Origin: Anaeramoeba ignava
Lineage: Eukaryota > Metamonada > Anaeramoebidae
DNA: 64,000 bases
Assembly: GCA_028826165.1 (NCBI GenBank)
Contig: JAPDFW010000059.1
Span: forward strand, 447,001-511,000
Reading direction: 5' to 3'
Below, piece after piece: positions 47,668 to 59,563 of the stretch. Both the position numbers and the translations under genes were made by a program. The notes beneath the pieces are model-generated. The model did not search any database and was not told the origin of the DNA. It worked only from the letters and a program-made list of their open reading frames with translations. The stretch's first letter is position 1. Every line of letters starts with the position of its first letter.

Positions 47668-50600
47668 ATGACAGAAGAACAAATTACATTTAAATTCCTT
47701 TTAATTGGAACTTCCAGAGTTGGAAAGAGTTCAATACTTCTTCGATTTTGCGATAATAAATTCAATGAAAGTATTGGAATTACAATAGGAGTTGATTTTA
47801 AATTTGGTGAAGTTATGGTTGACAACAAGAATATTAAAATGGAAATTGTAAATTAACTTTTAATTTTTTCTAATAAAAAAACAAACCAAAACAAATCAAT
47901 AATAAATATAATATTAAATATAAAATTAAATATAATATTAAATATAATATTAAATACAATAATAAATATAAAATTAAATATAATATTAAATATAAAATTA
48001 AATATAAAATTAAATATAATATTAAATACAATATTAAATATAATATTAAATATAAAATTAAATATAATATTAAATATAAAATTAAATATAAAATTAAATA
48101 TAAAATTAAATATAATATTAAATATAATATTAAATATAATAATAAAATAAATATAAATATAATATTAAAAAATAATATTAAATATAATAATAAATATAAT
48201 ATTAAATATAAAATTAAATATAAAAATAAATATAAAATTAAATATAAAATTAAATATAATATTAAATATAAAATTAAATATAAAATTAAATACAATATTA
48301 AATATAATATTAAATACAAAAATAAATATAAAATTAAATATAATATTAAATATAATATTAAATACAAAAAATAAAATAAAAATTAAAAATAAATTAAAAT
48401 ATATTAATAAATATAATATTAAATATAAATTAAATATAAAATATAAATAAAATAAAATATTAAATACAATAATAAATATAATATTAAATATAATATTAAA
48501 TATAAAATTAAATATAAAAATTAAATATAAAATTAAATATAAAATTAAATATAAAATTAAATATAAAATTAAATATAAAATTAAATATAATATTAAATAT
48601 AATATTAAATATAAAATAAAAATTAAATATAAAATTAAATATAAAATTAAAAAAAATTAAATATTAAATATATAAAATTAAATATAATATTAAATATAAA
48701 ATTAAATATAAAATTAAATATAATATTAAATATAATATTAAATATAAAAATAAAATATAATATAAATATAATATTAAATATATAAATAAATAAAAATATT
48801 AAATAAATAAAAATAAAAAATATAATAAATAAATATAAAATATTATAAAATTAAAATATTAAATATTAAATATAAAAAAATTAAAAATAAATATAATATT
48901 AAATATAAAATTAAATATAAAATTAAATATAATATTAAATATAATATTAAATATAATATTAAATATAAAATTAAATATAAAATTAAAAATATAATATTAA
49001 ATATAATATTAAATATAAAATTAAATATTTTAGTTTTATATTAAATATAAATTAAATATAATATTAAATATAAAATTAAATATAAAAATTAAATATAAAA
49101 TTAAATATAAAATAAAAATAAATATAAAATTAAATATAAAATAAATATAAAAATAAATATAATAAAAATTAAATATAAAATTAAAATATAAAATTAAATA
49201 TAAAATTAAAATATAAAATTAAAATAAAAATTAAATATAAAAAAAATAAAATTAAATACAAAATTAAAAAATTAAAATATAAAATTAAATATAATATTAA
49301 ATATAAAATTAAAATATAATTAATAAATATAAAATTAAATATAAATAAAATTAAAATATTAAATATAAAATTAAATAAAAATTAAATATAAAATTAAATA
49401 TAAAATTAAATATAATATTAAATATAATATTAAATATAATATTAAATATAAAATTAAATATAAAATTAAATATAATATTAAATATAAAATTAAATATAAA
49501 ATTAAATATAATATTAAATATAAAATTAAATATAAAATTAAATATAATATTAAATATAATATTAAATATAAAATTAAATATAAAATTAAATATAAAATTA
49601 AATATAAAATAATTAAATATTATTAAATATAAAAATTAAATATAATAAAATTAAATATAAAATTAAATATAAAATTAAATATTAAATATAAAATTAAATA
49701 TATTAAATATAAAATTAAATAAAATATAAATATAAAATATAAAAATAAATATAAATATAAAATTTAAATATAAAATTAAAATATAATATTAAAAATATAA
49801 TAATAAAAATATAAAATTAAATATAATATTAAATATAAAATTAAATATAAAATTAAATATAATATTAAATATAATATTAAATATAATATTAAATATAAAA
49901 TTAAATATAATATTAAATATAAAATTAAATATATAAAAATTAAATATAAAAAAATATAAAATTAAATTATAAAAATTAAATAAAATTAAATAAAAAATTA
50001 AAATAAAATTAAATATAAAATTAAATATAATATTAAATATAAAATTAAATATAATATTAAATATATTAAATATAAAATTAAATATAAAATTAAATATAAT
50101 ATTAAATATAAAATTAAATATAATATTAAATATAAAATTAAATATAAAAATTAAATATAAAAATTAAAATAAAATTAAATAAAAATATTAAATAAAAATT
50201 AAAACAAAAATTAAATATAAAAATTAAATATAAAATTAAATATAAAACAAAATAAAAAAATTAAAATATAAAATATTAAATATAAATATAAATATAAAAA
50301 AAATAAATATAAAAATTAAATATAATATTAAATAAAAATTAAATATAAAAATAAATATAAAATTAAAATATAAATTAAATAAAAAATTAAAATAAAATAA
50401 TAAAAATAAAATAAAAATATAAAATTAAATATAAAATTAAATATAAAATTAAAAAATATAAAATTAAATATAATATTAAATAAATATAAAATTAAAATAT
50501 AAAATTAAATATAAAATTAAATATTTAAAATTAAATAAATATAATATTAAATATAATATTAAAATATAAAATTATAAAATTAAATATAATATTAAATAAA

Positions 50601-52232
50601 AAAAAAATAAATTAAATATAAAATTAAATATAATATTAAATATAAAAATTAAATATTAAATATAAAATTAAATATAAAATTAAAATATAATATTAAATAT
50701 AATATTAAATATAAAATTAAATATAAAATTAAATATAAATGACAAAATAAAATTAAATATAAAATTAAATATAATATTAAATATAATATTAAATATAATA
50801 TTAAATATAATATTAAAATATAATATTAAATATAAAATTAAATATAATATTAAATATAATATTAAAATAAAATAAAATTATACAATATTAAATATTAAAT
50901 ATAAAATTAAATATAATATTAAATATAAAATTAAATATAATAAAATTAAATATAATATTAAATATAATATTAAATATAATATTAAATATAATATTAAATA
51001 TAATATTAAATATAATATTAAATATAAAAATATAAAATAAATATAAAATTAAATATAAAAATTAATATAAAAATATATTAATAAAAAAAAGAAAATAAAA
51101 TATTAAAAATGAAAAAATGTAAATTTTATAAATATAAAAAAAGGAAAATATAATATTAAATATAATATTAAATATAAAATTAAATATAATATTAAATATA
51201 AAATTAAATATAATATTAAATATAAAAATTAAAATAAAATAAATTAAATATATAAAATAAATATAAATATTAAAATATAAAATATAAAATTAAAATTAAA
51301 TATAATATTAAATATAATATTAAATATAATATTAAATATAAAATTAAATATAATATTAAATATAAAATTAAATACAAAATTAAATATAATAATAAATATA
51401 AAATTAAATATAATATTAAATATAATATTAAATATAATATTAAATATAAAATTAAATATAAATTTAAATTCAATAATAAATTAGTGGGATACAGCAGGTA
51501 TTTATAGGAAAAATAAGAAAACAAAATCAATAAAAATGAAAAATTGTAATTTTTTATAACGATTTAACAAAAAAGGACAAGATAGATTTCGATCGATAAC
51601 ACCATCTTATTACAGAAACACAACCGGAATTATGATTGTTTATGATGTAACAAATGAAGAAACCTTTGAGCACATTTCCACTTGGTTTCAAGAAATTAAA
51701 TCAAATGCACCTGAAGATGTTGTTATTATGATTGTCGGAAATAAAACAGATTTAGAAGAACGTCGTGCTGTTTCTTATCAAAAAGGTCAAAAACTTGCTG
51801 GTTCTTATGGTTGTTTATTTGGGGAAATGAGTGCTAAAACTGGTATAAATGTTCGTGAATCTTTTACTCAAATGGCTTCTCAAGCCTTAAAATTGTAATT
51901 GTGTTCTTTCTTTCTTTTCAAATTTCAATACAAGATTAAAATGAATTTATAATTAAATTTATAATTAAATTTATAATTAAATTTATAATTAAATTTATAA
52001 TTAAATTTATAATTAAATTTATAATTAAATTTATAATTAAATTTATAATGAAATTTATAATTAAATTTATAATTAAATTTATAATAAAATTTATAATTAA
52101 ATTTATAATTAAATTTATAATTAAATTTATATTAAAATTTTTTATTATTTTAGGCAGAAAAAATCAAAAAAAAAACCAAAACAAAAAGAAGTTTCATTCA
52201 CAAAAAAAACTTCAACAAAAAAGAATTGCTAA
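47668..52232 (+). CDS. Rab GTPase with a 13-nt microexon, 4 exons, 196 aa
   Basis: Exons: 47668..47847, 51485..51497, 51576..51894, 52154..52232; phases 0,1,2 close to 591 nt. Motifs: KFLLIGTSRVGKSSILLRF (P-loop), ITIGVDFKFGEV (switch I), WDTAG in the microexon continuing QDRFRSITPSYYRNTTG, NKTDLEER, EMSAKTGINVRE. The C-terminus is basic, ending TKKNC, a single prenylatable cysteine. Overall it is Rab1/8/18-like; the exact subfamily is unclear. Intron 1 is 3.6 kb of AT repeats inside a gene with under 600 coding bases. Confidence 0.9.
47848..51484 (+). repeat. 3.6-kb AAATATAATATT/AAATATAAAATT repeat intron in the Rab gene
   Basis: Only A and T, with rare C, in 12-bp units (TAAATATAAAAT, TAAATATAATAT). 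Order is regular at both ends and scrambled in the middle (48600-50700). No exon-like sequence is seen; the longest frames are repeat-encoded. Confidence 0.94.
51895..52153 (+). repeat. TTTATAATTAAA 12-bp repeat in Rab intron 3
   Basis: About 17 near-identical AAATTTATAATT units (51944-52135) fill the intron. Confidence 0.9.
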
Positions 52233-52454
52233 TTTCTAAAAATATTGTTTTTCCGTATAATTTCAATCTTCTTTCTTTTATCAATTTGTTTTTTTTTTCT
52301 TTTCTTTTTGAACTTTTTCTTTTTTTTTTGGAAAATGAATTCAATATAAATTGATCAGCCTTTTTGTTCACTTTTTTAAATAATATTTTTTGATTTAAAT
52401 TTTTTAGAATAATTCACTTTTGAAAACAAAGAAAAGAAAAATCTAATTTTGGAA

Positions 52455-55194
52455 TTATTTTTTGGAATATAAAAGAAGACTCATTAAATCCAAATGAAGT
52501 GCTAATTGATTAATTTCTTGATTTGTTTCTTGATTAATTTCTTGATTTGTTTCTTGATTAATTTCTTGATTAATTTCTTGATTAATTTCTTGATTTGTTT
52601 CTTGATTTTGTTTGTTTTTCATTTCAATCAAAAATTTCTTAATTCTTTCAAATTGATTTTCAATCAATCCAATTTTCATTTCAATATTTTTTTCCAAATT
52701 TTGATAATTTTCTTCAAATATAACAATCAATTCTTCAAATTGATTTTTTGTTTGATTCAAAATCAATTTGTTTGATAATTTTGATGTTGTTTCTTTTTGT
52801 TGAGAAATTTTAAGTAAATGTTCAAGTTGTAAAATCTTATTTTTTTGTTCATTAATTTTTGGATTGAAATCTAAATCAATTAGTTTCTGAAAAGAATCCA
52901 ATTTTTTAGAAAGATTTTCATTTTCAATATTTAAAGTTTTTTGGATTTCTTTGTGTTTTTTTTCATTTTGTTCTTTTTGATTGATAAACTCTTTTTCCAT
53001 ATTTTTCATCAAACAAGAAGAAATGACTGAATTAACCAAATCACGTGATAAATTTTGTTTTAAATCACATTCAAGAGTTAAACATTCATTCCTAAAATGA
53101 TCAACTTCTTTTTCAGTTTTTTGCAAATAAGATTCAAGAAGAAGAATTTTATTTTGAAGTTCCTTTTTTTTCTTCTGGAATTTTTCTTTTTCTAGCTCCA
53201 GATATTGCTCCTTTTCCTCATAAAGCTTGTTTATTTGTTCTCTATTAATTGTGTCTATTTTGATAAGTTCGTTAGAATGCCCAATTTTTAATTCAAAAAT
53301 AGAATTTTCAAGTTGCGAATTTTTGGATTCGAGTTGACTAATTTGATCCTTCATTTCCTTATTTCGAGAAGAGGAACTCTCAAATGCAATTTCTAATTCA
53401 GTTATTCTCAGCTTTTTTTCTTCGAGTTTCAATTTTATTTTCTGATTTTCATCTTTCAGTCCTTGTATTTCACTTGCAAATTTATTTTCAGCATTGAAAA
53501 GAATTTGTTTCGATATTTCTATAATTTTTTCAAGTTCTTGAGTTTGTTGATTAAGAAGTGAATTGTGAGTCTCTTGCAACTTCTTGCTTGAAATGACCTT
53601 ATCAGCCTCTTTTTGGATAAGTATTTTTTCTTTGTTGATCCAAGAAGTTTGATCTTGTTGTAATTTTTGGATATTCTCAACTTCAGAAAGAAAAGAATTT
53701 AGTTTTGAAATTTGTTCCAAGAATTGCTTGTTTAAAACCATTGCTTGCGCATATTTTTCCTTGATTTTATTGAGTTCTTCGTTTTTGGATGATTTTTGTA
53801 TTTCTTTTTGTTGCTTTTTATATATTCTGACAAAATCAGTTTCAAGATTGGAAATTTGCACTTTTTGTTGATTTACAATTTGTTCTAAATTGCTTTTTTG
53901 AATTGCGTCTTTTGCTTCGTTTTGTCTGGATTGTTCTAGTTGTTCTTGCAACTCTTTAAATTTAGTTTCTGTTGAGTTCTGTAAATTTTGATAACTTTTC
54001 TCTAATTGATTCATTTCAAATTTTTTCGTATTTAGTTTTGATAAGTTTATTTTCGCTTCTTTAGATATTGATTCATTTTTTTTCGCAAGTTCTTCCGTTT
54101 CGATTTTGTGATTTTGATTCATTTCATCAATTTTGTTTTTGAGTTGATTTATTGTTTCATTCATTTTCTGTTTTTTTTTGTGATATTTATTTTTTTTGGT
54201 TGAATATTTTCTGTCCAAATCTGCAACTTTATCTCTTAATAATTGGTTTGAAATGGAAAATAGTTTAATTCTTTTATCCATTTCCTCTATTGATGTATTT
54301 GAGCTTTTATTTTGATCATGAACTTCTTTATTATCCTTTTTATCCAAAAAAAAATAAGATATTAAGATATTAAGATATTAAGATATTAAAATATTAAAAT
54401 TACATTTCGGTGTGAATTTTTTTCATTTGATTCATGTTTACTTAAAATTTTATTAAAAACATTTTGAATAGTTGATTTTGAAAAATCGGAAATTATTTTT
54501 TTTTCAAATTCTTTGATTTTTGATTGTAATCTTTGATTTTGATTTATTAATTTCTGATTTTGAATTTTTTCTTCAGAAACTTTTTTTTGATAATGAATTT
54601 TTTCGAGTTTTAAAGCTTCTCTTTCGTTAATAACTTTAATATTTTGTTGTTGTAATTCTGTCATTGAAATTAAATTTTGTTTAAGTTTTTGCATATTTGT
54701 TTTATATTTATTTTTCCAAATTTGGACTTTTTCAGCTTCTAATTTCCATTGTTCTGTTAATTCTTGGATTTGATGATTCTTTTTTAAAATTATATTAAAT
54801 ATTATATTAAATATTATATTAAATATTATATTAAATATTATATTAAATATTATATTAAATATTAGATTAAATATTAGATTAAATATTAGATTAAATATTA
54901 AATTAAATATTAAATATTATATTAAATATTAAATTAAATATTAAATTAAATATTAAATTAAATATTAAATTAAATATTAAATATTAGATTAAATATTAGA
55001 TTAAATATTATATTAAATATTATATTAAATATTATATTAAATATTATATTAAATATTATATTAAATATTATATTAAATATTAAATTAATTATTAAATTAA
55101 ATATTATATTAAATATTAGATTAAATATTATATTAAATATTAGATTAAATATTACTTGAAGTTTTTGAAGTTCTTCTTTATAATCACTTGTCAT
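52455..55194 (-). CDS. Long coiled-coil protein, 3 exons, 764 aa
   Basis: Exons: 55194..55156 (MTSDYKEELQKLQ), 54778..54404, 54335..52455; all phase 0. Nearly the whole protein is predicted coiled coil (SNQLLRDKVADLDRKYSTKK; ELEIAFESSSSRNKEMKDQI; ENSIFELKIGHSNELIKID). It ends with NQEINQET repeats (52500-52610), then LALHLDLMSLLLYSKK. No motor, kinase or binding domain is seen. Rods of this kind act as Golgi tethers, centrosomal scaffolds or cytoskeletal linkers; none can be chosen from the sequence. It is convergent with the Rab gene. Confidence 0.8.
54779..55155 (-). repeat. AAATATTATATT/AAATATTAGATT repeat, coiled-coil gene intron 1
   Basis: About 28 copies of a 12-bp unit with AGATT, ATATT and AAATT endings. 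Confidence 0.92.
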
Positions 55195-55348
55195 AAATAA
55201 TTAAATTATTTTTTAATTAAAAATTAAAAATTAAAAATGAATTTGAGTTTTGAAAAAATGGTTTTTTTTATTTGTTTTTAACGGTTCGATTTGATGAAAT
55301 TGGATTTTTAATTTTCATTTTTTCTTTTCTTTTGTTTAAAAATAATTA

Positions 55349-58300
55349 ATGGCTTTATCAGATATTTATCAAACTTTTATAATTCTATTAATTATTTTCT
55401 TTTCAATGTTAATTATTATAATAATATTTAGACTTCTTTCATTTATAATAAAAACGTTTGTTATTGCTATAAAAATTAAATTAAATTAAATTAAATTAAA
55501 TTTAAATTAAATTAAAAATATAAATGTTTAGACCTTCATTTATTATTTATTATTATACAAAAATTCAAGAAAAACTCACTGAATTATTATCTTTTTCAAC
55601 AAAATCAGGAAGATTATGGGTAAAAAAAAACCATTTATATTTCTTTTAGATAATCAAATTCTCATCAAAATAAAATATAAAATATAAAATTAAAAAAAAA
55701 GGATCTTTTTCAATTTATAACTACAGTTATTGTTTGCATTGCTTTTGTTATTGAGACTTATCTTGTTCAAATACCAAAATCTTTACTTAATGCAGAGTTT
55801 ATTGTTCTTTTTATTTTTTTTATTGATTATATTTTCTATTTTATAATTTCAAAAAACAAGTATTTATATATTCAAATCAAAATATTAGTTTTGGATCATT
55901 TTCTCTGATTAATTTATATATAAAAACAAAAAAAAAAAAAAAAGGTTGAAATACTTTTTATCAATGTTCGCAATTTTAGATTTTATCATCATTATTCCTT
56001 TTATTATTTTGTAAAAATATCCAATCCAATTCAATTTTTTCAAGTGGAAAAAAATAAATTATTAAATATACTATTTTGTTTTCCAAATCAAGATATGCTC
56101 GTGGAAACCCAGAATCTAGTGATGCAAGTAAACCTTTACGTGCTTTGAGAGTTTTTCGAATATTCCGAACTTTCCGTTTTCTTTCTCTTTCAAAATCAAG
56201 TATTTTGTTCCATATTTTTTTTTAGATCAAATATTTTTATTCTTCTTTTTTTTTTTTCTTTTAACAAAAAGTTTTAAGAAGATCAATTGAAAAACTTGCT
56301 TTAATTATTATTTCTTTATTATTTTGTGGAGCAGGAATTATGCAATTTATTGAAGACTCTCAACATTTATCTTTTCATGAAACAATATATTTTATTGTTA
56401 TTGTATCCTTTAAAAAAAGAAAATGTTTTTAAAAAAAGAAAATGATTTTAAAAAAAGAAAATGATTTAAAAAAAGGAAATCATTTTAAAAAAAGAAATCA
56501 TTTTAAAAAAAGAAAATGATTTTAAAAAGAAAATCATTTTAAAAAGAAAATCATTTTAAAAAAGAAAATGATTATAAAAAAGAAAATGATTTTTAAAAAG
56601 AAAATCATTTAAAAAAGAAAATATTTTTTTGTTCCACTTTTGTTTTTCCTTGACACCTTTATATTCCATTTCAACTGTTGGTTATGGTGATATTTCACCA
56701 TTAACAGAAATAGGAAAAATGGCGATGATGTTCACAATTTTATTCACACTTGTTTTAGTTCCTGTTCAAATATCAAAAGTTATTGATCTTTCAATTAGAT
56801 ATAAAAGTATTTAATTTTAAATTTTAATTTTATTTTTATTGATTTTTATTGATTTAATTTTAATTTTAAATTTTAAAGGCGAAGAAACAAAATACACAAA
56901 AAATAGAAAACATGCAATAATTAAGAGTTCAAATGAATTTTCATCTTTATTTCATTTATTGATTGAATTCGGAATTCAGGTTTATTATTATAGCAAAATA
57001 TATATATATATATATGTTTCATTTAAATTTATCAAAACAAAACAATTTTATTTTTTACATAAAAAAAAGATCCGAAAAGTAAGAGAAAAGTTTTTCGATA
57101 TTGTAATTATATTTGATCAAGAACCCCCACAAAATATCAAAAGAATTTTCAAAAATCCATTTTTTGATCAACGAATTAAAGTTGTCATTTTAAAATCTTT
57201 AAATGAATTCACACTTGAAAAAGTATCTATTGATACAGCAAAAATGTGTATTTTATTAGCAGACAAACAAGAAAAATCAAGAATAAAACAAGATTCAAGA
57301 ATTTTACATGATGCATTAACAATTCAAAATTTTAAACCAAAAATCAAAACTTGTTTGCAAATGATTGATTTTGGAGGAAGTGACAGTTTAACAAATTTTA
57401 AAGGAGATGCAATTCTAATAAATGGAATGAAAAATGTATCAAAAATTCAATTTAATTCAATTTAAATGAATATTTATTGTTTTTATAAATAAAATAAAAA
57501 AAAAAAAAAAGAGTATAATTGCTTTAAATTCTTTGTATCCAGGATTTGCAACATTCATCTCAAATCTCATTCAATCAACCCCAAATATTCCTTATTCTGA
57601 TGATTATAAATTTATACCTTGGATACAAGAATATCATATTGGAATGAAAATGGAAATTTTTACAATAATATTCCCTCAAAGATTTAATCAATTGACATTT
57701 ATTGAAGCTTGTACAAAAATTTATTCTTCGTTTTCTGCAATTTTGATTGGCGTAATTTATTCAAATATGGATAGAAAATGCACTTTGTTACTCAATCCTG
57801 GAGATTCTTATTATATCAAAAAAGGAGATGTTGGATATATCATTTGTGATCCTGAAAAAATTGATGAAATTGCAGTTCATTTTGTAGATGATTATTTTTT
57901 GGAAAAAGACAATTTGAATGGTAATCCATTTTTTCAAAAAAAAAAAAAAATAACAGAAAATTAAACAATAACATGAAATATCCAAAAATTAAAATAAACA
58001 TGAAATTGAAATAGAAACGAAAACAAGCACTGATTTTATTGATACGATAGAATTAAATGAATTTAATCCCCAAGGACACAATGATCTCGATTATGAATTT
58101 CATTTTGGAGTTGAAAATGATAAGAAAATAAACAAGCAAAGAAAAGAATTCATTGCAAAAAAATTTCGCAGTTTGCAAAAAACTAAGCATTTAAAATCCA
58201 GTAGTTTTTGGACAAGTTTTTCAAAGATGTATTCACCAATCATTCATTCAATAACAAGAATGAGCAATTCATTTTACAAAGAGGATGAGGCAAACAATTT

Positions 58301-59530
58301 TGAAACTGAGAATTTAAGCACTTCAAATTTAGCAGAAACAAATGAGGAAAATAAGTTAAGCTCAAAACACGGAAAAGAGAAGGTTGATGATAAGAAAATC
58401 AACCCAAATAATTTAACTTTAAAAAAAATCACAAATATCAAAAACACGAAAAATGTTGAATATCAAAAATTTGATTGGATCAACTTATCATATCCTTATC
58501 CAATTCTTCATCAAGTCACCTATCAAGAAGTTATTCTATTTCGAATTAAAAATATGTCAAACCACATTTTGTTTCTTGGAGATTTTAATAATTTCTTTGA
58601 GTTTGTTTGCGCACTTCGAACACATGAACTATCGCTATATTTCAGAAAACTCACACAAAATAAATCAGGAAATGAACGTTTGCTATTCAATCCTGTACCT
58701 GTGCTTTATTCGACAGTTGAATGGCTTAAAAAGGCTCAATGGAAACTAATTCAAGATGAGCCCGTTATTTTTGCAAATGTTTTTTTTGACGATCTAAATC
58801 CTTTTTTGAATTTCGAATATTCATCGGATCGCATGATCCAAAATGCAAGAAGTTTAGTTGTAACTGATTATCATGATTTATTTGAACCAAAAGATGTTGA
58901 GAGGAAACTTTTGGATTCTTCTTCCATTTTGATTTCAAAGGTTGTTCAAAATTTACAAAATTCTCCTCATTTTACAATTAATTTAAACATCCCTTCAAAT
59001 GCTCTTTTTTTGGGTCTTTCAAGTGCAACAATTCCTATTGCAAAAGACCAAATACTTGATGAAATATTATCTTTAAAAAATTATACTCATAATGTTTATT
59101 ATGCAAGTAGTAATGTTTTTACTTCCGTTATTTTTGAATCTTTAATGGTTCAAGTAATATTTTTTTTTCATAAACAAAAAAAACCAAAAAAAAAAGAATA
59201 TAATTTTTTTTTAAAACAATTTCATCTCAAAAGAATTTTTATAAAGCAGATATAATTGAAATTATGAAAGCATTCATTTGGGATTTACCAAAAAATCTTC
59301 CATTAGATTTGAACTATTCCACTTTTTCAGTAATTGATATTCCTCAAGAATTTGAAAATCGGACATTTTTAGAATTGTTTATAAATTTAGCTCAATTTAA
59401 GTCTATTGTTGTTCTTGGATTATATAGAAAAATTATAGGAGAAAAACATTTTTATGTTGTAACAAATCCAAAACAATCTACAATTTGTTTATCAAGTGAT
59501 CGTTTATTGATTCTTTTACTTCATAAATAA
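55349..59530 (+). CDS. Slo/BK-type potassium channel with two RCK domains, 12 exons, about 1036 aa
   Basis: Exons: 55349..55455, 55532..55619, 55702..55859, 55945..56010, 56093..56199, 56272..56402, 56665..56806, 56879..56979, 57070..57435, 57512..57920, 58015..59153, 59234..59530; all phases close. Hydrophobic segments include an extra N-terminal helix. S4 has spaced arginines (RALRVFRIFRTFRFLSL). The pore ends in the selectivity filter STVGYGD (56671-56691), then the S6 helix (MMFTILFTLVLVPVQI). RCK1: FFDIVIIFDQEPPQN, VVILKSLNEFTLEKV, AKMCILLADK. LLLNPGDSYYIKKGDVGYII parallels the Slo INPGNH segment. RCK2: NHILFLGDFNNFFEFVCALR, and the Slo-like end HFYVVTNPKQSTI. Slo channels are gated by voltage and by ions binding the RCK ring. 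No Ca-bowl Asp run is evident. Intron 6 looks U12-type. Confidence 0.9.
56403..56664 (+). other. Candidate U12-type (minor spliceosome) intron in the K+ channel gene
   Basis: The donor reads GTATCCTTT, the minor-spliceosome 5' consensus (RTATCCTTT). TTTTTCCTTGAC at 56643-56654 matches the branch consensus TTCCTTRAC, 11 nt before the junction demanded by frame and by alignment to the Slo pore (IYFIVI then SISTVGYG). No AG acceptor exists near the junction; the last dinucleotide would be AT. The intron body is a repeat of AAAAAGAAAATGATTTT units. Confidence 0.72.
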
Positions 59531-59563
59531 AAATGGATATATTTTATTATTTATTTTATTATT

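Noticed and set aside
47870-51530. Long LYLILYLI frames resembling membrane proteins
   Set aside because: They are repeat-encoded on the strand opposite to the Rab gene, inside its intron, with no start context or non-repeat sequence.
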